From Pararhizobium_B sp051960215 (GTDB taxonomy: Bacteria; Pseudomonadota; Alphaproteobacteria; Rhizobiales; Rhizobiaceae), in contig JBQCEN010000285.1 in the NCBI GenBank assembly GCA_051960215.1, forward strand, positions 1 to 14,692: DNA of 14,692 nt, written 5' to 3'. This document shows positions 1-5,959 of the stretch, piece after piece. The notes under the pieces were generated by a model. It made no database searches and was not told the origin of the DNA. It worked only from the letters and a program-made list of their open reading frames with translations. The number at the start of each line of letters is the position of its first letter. The first letter of the stretch is position 1. The position numbers and the translations under genes are program-made.

Positions 1-1034
1 TTCCAGATCGGCAGGCTGAGCTTGGCGTATTTGTTCTGCACCGGCTGGGACGTCATGTAGGTGATGTACTTCCACGCCTCGTCGGGATGCTTGCTGTTGG
101 AGGTGATGCCGAGGCCCATCGAGCCGTTGACAGCCGAGACCTTCGTCTTGCCTTCGACGCCCGGACCCGGCTCGATGCCGACCTGGCCCGCGACCTTGCT
201 CTGCTTGGGATCGTTGGCGAGGTTGTACATATAGGTCCAGTTGAGCGCGAAGGCGGCCTGGCCGTTCTGGAAGACGCGGCGGACGTCCTCTTCCAGGAAC
301 TCCTTCGAGTTCGGGTTGCTCAGGCCGTCCTTCATCGAGCTGACCATGTATTTCAGCGCGTCGAGACCGCCGTCGGTCTGGAAGGCCGGCTTGCCGTCCG
401 CCGTCAGGAACTTGCCGCCATAGGCATCGACAAGGGTCGCGTAGTCGCAGATCACGGCCTCCGCCTGCGCCCAGCTCCAGGCGATCGGATACTGGGTGAT
501 GCCCTTGTCCTTGATGATCTTGGCGTCCTTGAGCACCTCGTCCCAGGTCTTCGGCGGCGACGAGATGCCGGCCTTGGAGAGCATCTCCTTGTTGTAGAAC
601 AGGTACTTCGTGTCGAGGATCCAGGGCAGTCCGTAGCGCTTGTCCTGGTACTCGACGGTCGTCCAGGCACCCGGCAGGATGCCCTGCTTCATCTCGGGCG
701 TGATCCGGCTGGTGACGTCCTTGTGCACGTTGTTCGTCGCGTACTCGGCCGGCCAGATGACGTCGAAGAGCACGACGTCGTAACCGCCGGAGGCCTGCGC
801 CAGGGTGGTCTTGTCGTGCAGGCCCTCGTAGGGAACGAACTCCAGATGGACCTTGATGTCGGGATTGGCCTTCTCGAAACCTTGCGTCATGGCCCGGACG
901 TCGGCCTCGCTGTAGGCGGCCTGTGACATGAACAAGGCGTTGATCGTCGTGTCGGCGGCGTGCGCCGGCGCAACCGCCGCAAGGCCGAGGAGGGACGCGG
1001 CCAGTCCCATCCACGAGCGAAGCGAGTAAGACAT
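1..1034 (-). CDS. ABC transporter periplasmic solute-binding protein, family 1 (sugar), C-terminus cut by window
   Basis: Binds a carbohydrate-type ligand in the periplasm and delivers it to an ABC importer; the ligand is not identifiable. The visible part is 344 codons. It starts with a signal peptide: basic MSYSLRSW, then a Leu/Ala-rich core, with cleavage likely after APAHA near residue 26. A mature chain typical of COG1653 proteins follows: a 'GFEKANPDIKV' element, 'YDVVLFDVIWPAEY', 'GLPWILDTKYLFYNKEML' and a late 'SNSKHPDEAWKYI' element, which usually precedes the last part of such proteins. The reading frame is open at the left edge, so the stop and the permease genes probably lie beyond it. 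The start at 1034 has GGGAGAAG a few bases upstream. The gene is divergent from the ROK regulator at 1190, which probably controls it. Family is secure; substrate unknown. Confidence 0.93.
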   Translation of the reverse strand, partial: MSYSLRSWMGLAASLLGLAAVAPAHAADTTINALFMSQAAYSEADVRAMTQGFEKANPDIKVHLEFVPYEGLHDKTTLAQASGGYDVVLFDVIWPAEYATNNVHKDVTSRITPEMKQGILPGAWTTVEYQDKRYGLPWILDTKYLFYNKEMLSKAGISSPPKTWDEVLKDAKIIKDKGITQYPIAWSWAQAEAVICDYATLVDAYGGKFLTADGKPAFQTDGGLDALKYMVSSMKDGLSNPNSKEFLEEDVRRVFQNGQAAFALNWTYMYNLANDPKQSKVAGQVGIEPGPGVEGKTKVSAVNGSMGLGITSNSKHPDEAWKYITYMTSQPVQNKYAKLSLPIW

Positions 1035-1084
1035 TTCTCTTCTCCCAGTTTGGTGCGAACCCGCCGCCGCGGGCCAGGCGCAAG

Positions 1085-1094
1085 GAAGCGCTTC
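1085..1094. promoter_or_regulatory. Perfect 10-bp palindrome GAAGCGCTTC, LacI-operator-like
   Basis: GAAGCGCTTC reads the same on both strands and has the central CG that many LacI-family operators carry. It lies about 50 bp upstream of the solute-binding protein start and about 13 bp from the larger inverted repeat. It could be a second repressor or catabolite-control site in this promoter. A 10-bp palindrome can arise by chance in GC-rich DNA, so this is weak evidence. Confidence 0.35.
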
Positions 1095-1106
1095 GACGGC
1101 CGGCAG

Positions 1107-1135
1107 CGATTAAGTCAATTTGCTTGACTTAATCG
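1107..1135. promoter_or_regulatory. Perfect 12-bp inverted repeat, probable ROK operator between divergent genes
   Basis: CGATTAAGTCAA and TTGACTTAATCG are perfect reverse complements separated by five bases (TTTGC). The element is strikingly AT-rich in a GC-rich window. It sits in the 155-bp gap between the minus-strand solute-binding protein and the plus-strand ROK gene. Each arm ends in TTGACT, a good match to a sigma-70 -35 hexamer, once in each direction. A bound dimer could therefore block both promoters. No good -10 element was found at the standard distance on either side. Assignment to the neighbouring ROK protein is inferred from position. Confidence 0.75.
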
Positions 1136-1189
1136 TGCGATTGTTATGGATGGAGCCGGAAGGTGTCAAGGCGGGCGAGAGGAGGCGGC

Positions 1190-2446
1190 ATGACGATCGG
1201 ACAGCGGATCGTCTCGGCGACCGGCGCCAATCTCGGCGGCGCCAGCGCCCACAACCGGCGCGTCATCATCGACACGCTGCGGCTGAACGGGGCGCTCTCG
1301 CGCGCCGAACTGGCACGGGCGACGCACCTGACGCCGCAGACGGTCTCCAACATCGTCGCAGAACTCTGCGAAACCGGGTTCGTCAGCGCCGGCGCGCCGG
1401 TGCGCAGCGGCCGCGGCCAGCCGGCGGTACCCTATGGGCTCGTCGCCAACGGGGCCTTCGCGATCGGCCTCCACATCGACCGCCATTATATCCGCGCCGT
1501 CGCGACCAACCTCCTCGGCGAGCCGCTGACGCGCGAGGGCTGGGTGCTGCCGGGCCGCGAGCCGGAGGAGGGAATCGGCGCCGTGCTCGGCCTGCTGGCG
1601 AAGACGCGCGCCGACCTGGTCGCGCTCGCGCCGGAGGCGGAGGACCGGCTGGTCGGCCTCGGGATCGCCATGCCGGGCCCGTTCGGCATCGTGCGCGACC
1701 GCGAGGACCCGTGGATGATGGCGAAATGGCAGAGCTATCCGCTGCTGGAGACGGTGGCGGCGCAGATGGACCTTCCGGTCCGTATCCTCAACGACGCGAC
1801 GGCGGCCACGGTCGCCGAGAAGCTGACCGGGGCCGCCCACGGGCTCACCGACCTCGTCTATATCTTCCTCGGCTACGGTCTCGGCGCCGGCATCATGATC
1901 AACGGCGACCTTTACGACGGCGCGCACGGCAATGCCGGCGAGCTCGGCGAGATGCTGATGCGCGCGCCGGGCCTCGGCGGCCTCGACGTCGTCCCGACGC
2001 GGGAGCCGACGCCGATCGAGCATGACGCCTCGCTCGCCTCGCTCGCCCGCTCGATCGGCCTCGCCGACGACACGGAACTGCTGCTCGAGCAGATCGAGAC
2101 CGCCCTTGCGACCGGCGACCCGCGCCTGCTCGGCTGGCTCGACATCTCGGCGAAGCAGTTGCGCCGCTCCGTCCAGATCATCGAGTCGCTCTTCGACCCG
2201 CAGACGGTCATCCTCGGCGGCCTGGCGCCGCCGGCGCGGATGGAACAGCTGGCGGCGCGCATGATGCCCCTCCTGCCGTCGGTCGCCGACCGGCCCGGCC
2301 GGACGCTGCCGCGCCTGAAGCTCGGTGCCGCCGGGCCCTTCGCCGTCGCGATCGGCGCCGCGGCCGAGCCGATTTCCCGCCAGTTCGAGCCGCGCTTCTC
2401 GGCGATCTTCAAGACGGCCGTCGCCGGAAGCGGTCCCGATTCCTGA
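1190..2446 (+). CDS. ROK-family transcriptional regulator (NagC/XylR type)
   Basis: A 418-residue sugar-responsive DNA-binding protein, probably a repressor of the divergent solute-binding protein operon and of itself. The N-terminus carries a MarR-like winged helix (about residues 20-70: 'NRRVIIDTLRLNGALSRAELA', then 'LTPQTVSNIVAELCETG'), followed by the GRGQPAVPY wing. The C-terminal sugar-kinase-like domain has 'GLGIAMPGP', 'NDATAATVAEK', 'GYGLGAGIMINGDLYDGAHGNAGELGEM' split by the usual elements, and a late 'VILGGLAPP'. The ROK zinc ligands are absent: the usual CxCGxxGC segment is replaced by a Cys-free 'RAPGLGGLD', and the His of the GEIGH element is Glu. I chose ATG 1190 because GGAGG lies 4 bases upstream; an in-frame GTG at 1163 has no such site. 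Family secure, effector unknown. Confidence 0.92.
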   Translation: MTIGQRIVSATGANLGGASAHNRRVIIDTLRLNGALSRAELARATHLTPQTVSNIVAELCETGFVSAGAPVRSGRGQPAVPYGLVANGAFAIGLHIDRHYIRAVATNLLGEPLTREGWVLPGREPEEGIGAVLGLLAKTRADLVALAPEAEDRLVGLGIAMPGPFGIVRDREDPWMMAKWQSYPLLETVAAQMDLPVRILNDATAATVAEKLTGAAHGLTDLVYIFLGYGLGAGIMINGDLYDGAHGNAGELGEMLMRAPGLGGLDVVPTREPTPIEHDASLASLARSIGLADDTELLLEQIETALATGDPRLLGWLDISAKQLRRSVQIIESLFDPQTVILGGLAPPARMEQLAARMMPLLPSVADRPGRTLPRLKLGAAGPFAVAIGAAAEPISRQFEPRFSAIFKTAVAGSGPDS

Positions 2447-2450
2447 AGGG

Positions 2451-2678
2451 CTATTCGCGGGGCTTGCGCCGCGTCAGCCGCGCCTGCCGCAGTGTCGCCT
2501 CGAGCACGATCGCAAGGCTGCCGAGAAGGAGCAGCGCGCCGCAGAGGCCGGAGGGCAGGGCGAGAGCGTCGGCGAGCCAGGCGACGACGCCGACGAGCAC
2601 GAGCACGCCGACCGTCAGCCGCAGGTCGGCGACGAACCTGCCGAAGAGTTCCCTGACGACGTCGAGGATGATGCTCAT
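2451..2678 (-). CDS. Small two-helix membrane protein, unknown function
   Basis: I do not recognise this 75-residue protein. It starts with a short amphipathic segment (MSIILDVVRELFGRFVADLR). Two hydrophobic stretches follow, at about residues 21-38 and 42-60, and a basic tail (LRQARLTRRKPRE) that would favour a cytoplasmic C-terminus. Its ATG overlaps the stop of the larger membrane gene in an ATGA arrangement, so it is probably translated by coupling and works with that protein. Its stop lies 4 bp from the stop of the convergent ROK gene, leaving no room for separate terminators. The overlap, the membrane character and the absence of internal stops support a real gene. Confidence 0.72.
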   Translation of the reverse strand: MSIILDVVRELFGRFVADLRLTVGVLVLVGVVAWLADALALPSGLCGALLLLGSLAIVLEATLRQARLTRRKPRE

Positions 2679-3430
2679 CGCACGACCTCCGGCCTGGCGC
2701 GCCTGAGGAAGGCGGCGGTCGAAAGTCCGGCGAGGAGGAAGATCAGGACGAAGGCGACGAGCGCGAGATCGCTGCCGGGCCAGCGGATGCCGAGGCCTTC
2801 GCCGGTCCAGAACACGCCGAATGAGGAGAGCATGATGCCGACGACGAACTTCAGCGCGTTCTCCGGGACGCGCGCCAGCGGCTTGTGGATCGCCAGCCCG
2901 ACCGCAAGCACAACAAGGCAGGCGGCGAAGGCGCCGATCGCCGCCGGCCAGAGGAGGCCGCGGCCGGCGCCGACGGCGCTGACGATGAAGACCACCTCGA
3001 GCCCTTCGAGGAGCACCGCCTTGAAGGCGGCGATACCCGCGATCCAGGCGATCGACCGCTCGTGCCGTGCCGCCGCCTCGCCGAGATCGCGCTTCTCGCG
3101 CTCGAAGATCGCGTCCTCGTCATGGAGCGCCAGCACGCCGCCGGCGCGCAGGATCGCCTTGCGCAGCCAGCCGAGGCCGAAGAGCAGCAGCAGGACGCCG
3201 ATGAAGAGCTGCAGGCTCTCGAGCGGCACCCGGTCGAGCAGCGGCCCGAGCCCGACGACGATCGCAGCAAGGACGACGAGCGCGGAGAACGTGCCGGAAA
3301 GGGCCGGCCGCCAGCCGCTCAGCGTGCCGACCGCAAGGATGATTGTGAAGGCTTCGACGACCTCGACCGTCGAGGCGACGAAGGCGGCGCCGATGGCGGG
3401 CGCGGCCGTACCGAGCGAGATCAGGGGCAC
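2675..3430 (-). CDS. Polytopic membrane protein with two homologous halves (COG4280/FTR1-GDT1-like)
   Basis: An integral membrane protein of 251 residues, possibly a metal-ion transporter; the function is inferred and unproven. It shows an internal duplication at a spacing of about 120 residues. The first half has EVVEAFTIILAVG (23-35) and, at 68-88, a VP...G...FG..W helix. The second half has EGLEVVFIVSAVG (142-154) and the matching helix at 188-208. Paired ExxE helices recall FTR1 (REGLE) and UPF0016/GDT1 proteins. A charged loop (about 91-126) separates the halves and a last helix lies near 221-241. I chose GTG 3430 because GGAGGGAGG ends 6 bases upstream; the ATG at 3463 has no comparable site and would add 11 polar residues. 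Its stop overlaps the small membrane gene. Confidence 0.85.
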   Translation of the reverse strand: MPLISLGTAAPAIGAAFVASTVEVVEAFTIILAVGTLSGWRPALSGTFSALVVLAAIVVGLGPLLDRVPLESLQLFIGVLLLLFGLGWLRKAILRAGGVLALHDEDAIFEREKRDLGEAAARHERSIAWIAGIAAFKAVLLEGLEVVFIVSAVGAGRGLLWPAAIGAFAACLVVLAVGLAIHKPLARVPENALKFVVGIMLSSFGVFWTGEGLGIRWPGSDLALVAFVLIFLLAGLSTAAFLRRARPEVVR

Positions 3431-3446
3431 CGACGGCCTCCCTCCA

Positions 3447-3467
3447 AGACGTGACGTCGACACGTCT
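3447..3467. promoter_or_regulatory. 7-bp inverted repeat just upstream of the membrane-protein operon
   Basis: AGACGTG and CACGTCT are perfect reverse complements separated by seven bases. A further GACGTC palindrome overlaps the inner edge of the left arm. The element begins 2 bp upstream of the GGAGGGAGG ribosome-binding site, in the 79-bp gap after the DUF993 gene. It could be an operator for the membrane genes or a leader hairpin that affects their translation. No run of T follows in either direction, so a simple terminator is unlikely. Confidence 0.4.
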
Positions 3468-3509
3468 CATCGACCCGAGCCGGCCGCAGGTCAAGCACCA
3501 CGATGACGC

Positions 3510-4670
3510 TTACGCGGAGACGCCGGAGAGGATGCAGAGTGTCTTCATGCGATACGTCGCAAGGTCCGGGTCGGCAAGCAGGCCGGCGCGGTCGGCAAGG
3601 CGGAAGATGTCGGCATAGTGCATGATGCCGCGGGCGGACTGCATGCCGCCGAGCATGACGAAGTGGTCCTGGTGGCCGTTCAGCCAGGCGAGGAAGACGA
3701 TGCCGGCCTTGTAGAATTCCGTCGGCGCCTCGAAGATCTTGCGCGACAGCGGTACCGTCGGCGCCATGAGGGCATGATAGCGTGCGGTATCTCCCGCCGC
3801 GAGCGAGGAGAGCGCCGCGTTCGCCGCCGGCGCGATGGCATCGAAGATGCCGAGGAGCGCGTGCGAGTGCCGCCTGCCGTCTCCGGCGATGAGGTCGGGA
3901 TAGTTGAAGTCGTCGCCGGTGAACATCAGGACGCCCTCCGGCAGGCGGTCGCGCAGCGCGATCTCCTTGTCGGCGTCGAGCAGCGAGATCTTGATGCCTT
4001 CGACCTTGTCGCGGTTGCGCTCGATGATGCCGACGACCGTGTCGAGGGCCGGCTCGAACGCCGCGGAGCCCCAGTAGCCGGCAAGCGCCGGATCGAACAT
4101 CGCGCCGAGCCAGTGGAGGATGACCTTTTCGCGCGCCTGCCCGAGGATCCTGTCGTAGACGCGGGCATAGTCGTCTGGGCCCCTGGCGACGCGGGCGAGT
4201 GCGCGGCTCGCCATCATGATCGCGCGGCCGCCGACGCCCTCGATGAAGGCGAACTGCTCCTCGTAGGCGCGGATCACGTCGTCGAGGCTCTTCGCCGCAC
4301 GCGGGTCGAGATGGTCGGTGCCCGCGCCGCTGGCGAGGTCGGCGCCGGGAACGGTCTTCGCCTCCGCAACGCTGCGGCGGATCAATTCGCGCGCGTTCTC
4401 CCAGTCGAAGCCCATGCCGCGCTGGGCGGTGTCCATCGCTTCCGCGATCCGGAATCCGAGCCGCCAGAGGTGGTGGCGGAAGGCGAGCGTCCGCTCCCAG
4501 TCGACGGCCGGCCTGCGCCACGGCTCGCTCATCGCGAGCGGGTCGGCGACGACGTGCGCCGCCGCGTAGGCGATGCGGTCGAAGGATGGGTCGGCGGCCG
4601 GTGACACCGGCGTGCCGACGAGCTGGTAGCGGCCCGTGGAGCCGTCGCCGGCTGGAAGAACGATCGACAT
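3510..4670 (-). CDS. DUF993 family protein, DapA/NAL-superfamily aldolase-like
   Basis: A 386-residue protein that I recognise as DUF993, a family predicted to fold as a TIM-barrel aldolase related to dihydrodipicolinate synthase and N-acetylneuraminate lyase. A candidate Schiff-base lysine is K227 in 'VEGIKISLLDADKE', at the place where DapA enzymes have GIKDSS or GIKE. Downstream, 'FTGDD', 'HALLGIFDAIAPAANAAL' and 'LAAGDTARYHALM' follow the order of the DapA C-terminal half, where aldolases have a GxxGxIS..aN run and a Gd..A helix. It probably cleaves or forms a C-C bond in sugar catabolism; the substrate is unknown. I chose ATG 4670 because GGAGG lies 5 bases upstream. The longest frame, to 4823, runs through the promoter and operator. 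It is divergent from the LacI operon and probably in the same regulon. Confidence 0.85.
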   Translation of the reverse strand: MSIVLPAGDGSTGRYQLVGTPVSPAADPSFDRIAYAAAHVVADPLAMSEPWRRPAVDWERTLAFRHHLWRLGFRIAEAMDTAQRGMGFDWENARELIRRSVAEAKTVPGADLASGAGTDHLDPRAAKSLDDVIRAYEEQFAFIEGVGGRAIMMASRALARVARGPDDYARVYDRILGQAREKVILHWLGAMFDPALAGYWGSAAFEPALDTVVGIIERNRDKVEGIKISLLDADKEIALRDRLPEGVLMFTGDDFNYPDLIAGDGRRHSHALLGIFDAIAPAANAALSSLAAGDTARYHALMAPTVPLSRKIFEAPTEFYKAGIVFLAWLNGHQDHFVMLGGMQSARGIMHYADIFRLADRAGLLADPDLATYRMKTLCILSGVSA

Positions 4671-4692
4671 GCGAGCCTCCGTTAATGGCTGC

Positions 4693-4721
4693 TCTATACA
4701 TGGATCGTTCCAAAAATGCAA
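4693..4721 (-). promoter_or_regulatory. Sigma-70-type promoter for the DUF993 gene
   Basis: On the minus strand TTGCAT (4721-4716) is followed after exactly 17 bp by TATAGA (4698-4693), a good -35/-10 pair. Transcription would start near 4686, giving a leader of about 16 bases that holds the GGAGG site before ATG 4670. The 17-bp spacer is filled by a LacI-type operator, the textbook position for repression. Confidence 0.72.
4701..4712. promoter_or_regulatory. LacI-family operator in the DUF993 promoter spacer
   Basis: TGGATCGTTCCA is an imperfect palindrome centred on CG at 4706-4707: 10 of 12 bases match, and only the pair next to the centre fails. LacI-family operators are palindromic around a central CG into which the hinge helix inserts. 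The flanking AAAAA at 4712-4716 recurs beside the second site near 4874. Binding by the LacI protein encoded next door is inferred. Confidence 0.65.
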
Positions 4722-4851
4722 GACGATTGCTGCCTCGGCGCGGGGCGACGCGGACGGCGAGCGGGCGCTGATTTCGCCGGGAATGCAGGAATACCGCGGC
4801 TTCAGAGTGTCTTCGCCACCCATTCCGACGGCTATTCGGCGCTGTTGCCGC

Positions 4852-4880
4852 TTGACACCGGTTACTCCGACGATTAGAAC
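4852..4880 (+). promoter_or_regulatory. Sigma-70-type promoter for the LacI-led catabolic operon
   Basis: A perfect -35 hexamer TTGACA (4852-4857) is followed after 17 bp by TAGAAC (4875-4880), which matches four of six consensus positions. Transcription would start near 4887, about 29 bases before GTG 4916. This argues against the upstream in-frame TTG at 4892, which would lie only about 5 bases into the transcript. The -10 region overlaps the second operator-like palindrome. Confidence 0.68.
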
Positions 4881-4887
4881 GGTCCAA
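4874..4887. promoter_or_regulatory. Second LacI-type operator overlapping the operon's -10 region
   Basis: TTAGAACGGTCCAA is an imperfect palindrome centred on CG at 4880-4881, with 10 of 14 bases matching. It shares the TCCAAAAA stretch with the site at 4701-4716 and lies 174 bp from it, centre to centre. Its place over the -10 and start of the LacI gene suggests autoregulation of the whole operon. The symmetry is weaker than in the first site. Confidence 0.55.
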
Positions 4888-4915
4888 AAAATTGGGCCAA
4901 CCGAGGAGTTCCGGC

Positions 4916-5959
4916 GTGCCTGGAGGAGACAAGGCGACCATTCTCGACATTGCGCGCGCCGCCGGCGTGTCGAAGTCGACGGTGTCGCTCGTCCTGCAGG
5001 GCAGCGGTCTCGTCCGTGCCGAGACGGCGGGCCGCGTGCGCGACGCGATCGAACAGGTCGGCTACGTCTACAACCGCGGCGCCGCCAACCTGCGCAAGGC
5101 CGATTCCAACGTCGTCGGCATGGTCATCAACGACCTGATGAACCCCTTCTTCGTCGAGCTCGCGATCGGCATCGAGCGCGTCTTCCAAGGTGCCGGGATG
5201 GTCCCCTTCATCGCGCACACGGCCGAGAACCCCATCCGCCAGGAAGAGGTCATCAAGTCGCTGATGGAGCAGGGCGTCGCCGGCCTGATCGTCTCGCCGG
5301 CGCGCGGCACCCCGCCGGACGCCTTCGAGCGACCGCGCGCCGCGAGGATCCCGGTCGTGCTCGCGATGCGCCGGATCCCGGCCACCCGCGTGCCGGCGGT
5401 GGCGCCCGACAACCGGCGCGGCGCCGCGATCGCCACCAGCCATCTGATCGGCAAGGGGCATCGCCGCATCGCCTTCTTCGGCGGCTATCCCGACCTCGTC
5501 GTCGCCGAGGAGCGGCTTTCGGGCTATCGCGATGCGCTCGCTGCGCAGGGGCTGGCGGTCGACGAGGCGCTGGTCCTGCGCGGCGACACGAACCGAAAGG
5601 GCGGCCTCGCCTGCCTGGACCGGGCGCTGGGACTCGCCGAGCCGCCGACGGCGGCGATGTGCTTTAACGACGCCGTCGCCTTCGGGGCGATGCTCGGCCT
5701 GCGCCAGCGTGGGCGTGAGCCGGGCCGCGATTTCGCCGTCGTCGGCTTCGACGACGTCGCCGAGGCGGAGCACTACGTGCCGTCGCTGACGAGCGTGTCG
5801 GTCGACCCGATCGGTCTCGGTGAACGCGCCGCACACGCGGTGCTGAGAATGATGCAGGGCCGCACGACCGACGCCGAAGATCATGTCGGGGCGATCAACC
5901 TCGTCGTTCGCGACAGCAGCGGCTTCGCCTTCGAATCCAGGGGAGAGACGATCCAATGA
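4916..5959 (+). CDS. LacI-family transcriptional regulator, first gene of the catabolic operon
   Basis: A 347-residue repressor that should sense a substrate or intermediate of the operon. It has the N-terminal LacI helix-turn-helix (about residues 8-27, 'TILDIARAAGVSKSTVSLVL') and the hinge helix ending NLRK with Leu59, the residue that inserts into the operator's central CG. A periplasmic-binding-protein-like effector domain follows, with 'MNPFFVELAIGIE', 'VAPDNRRGAAIATSHLIGKGHRRI' (as separate elements), 'FNDAVAFGAM' and 'VVGFDDVAEAEHY'. I chose GTG 4916 because AGGAG lies 7 bases upstream and a likely transcription start lies near 4887. The stop overlaps the next ATG in an ATGA arrangement. 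Operators centred at 4706 and 4880 fit control of both divergent units. Family secure; effector unknown. Confidence 0.93.
   Translation: MPGGDKATILDIARAAGVSKSTVSLVLQGSGLVRAETAGRVRDAIEQVGYVYNRGAANLRKADSNVVGMVINDLMNPFFVELAIGIERVFQGAGMVPFIAHTAENPIRQEEVIKSLMEQGVAGLIVSPARGTPPDAFERPRAARIPVVLAMRRIPATRVPAVAPDNRRGAAIATSHLIGKGHRRIAFFGGYPDLVVAEERLSGYRDALAAQGLAVDEALVLRGDTNRKGGLACLDRALGLAEPPTAAMCFNDAVAFGAMLGLRQRGREPGRDFAVVGFDDVAEAEHYVPSLTSVSVDPIGLGERAAHAVLRMMQGRTTDAEDHVGAINLVVRDSSGFAFESRGETIQ

Noticed and set aside
87..926. Plus-strand frame opposite the first solute-binding protein
   Set aside because: It is the antisense of a clear binding protein with signal peptide and ribosome-binding site. The antisense translation has no motifs.
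2444..2453. Intrinsic terminator between the convergent ROK and small membrane genes
   Set aside because: Only 4 bp separate the two stops, and no hairpin with a T-run was found. Transcription probably runs over from both sides.
4671..4823. N-terminal extension of the DUF993 protein by 51 residues
   Set aside because: It would place the start upstream of the -35/-10 pair at 4693-4721, has no ribosome-binding site, and its sequence does not look conserved.
4892..4915. TTG start for the LacI protein
   Set aside because: It would lie about 5 bases from the predicted transcription start with no ribosome-binding site. GTG 4916 has AGGAG at 7 bases.
3421..4950. Long minus-strand frame overlapping the DUF993 gene and the LacI promoter
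   Set aside because: Arg-rich low-complexity translation without motifs. It lies in another frame of the DUF993 gene, which has clear family similarity and a good ribosome-binding site.
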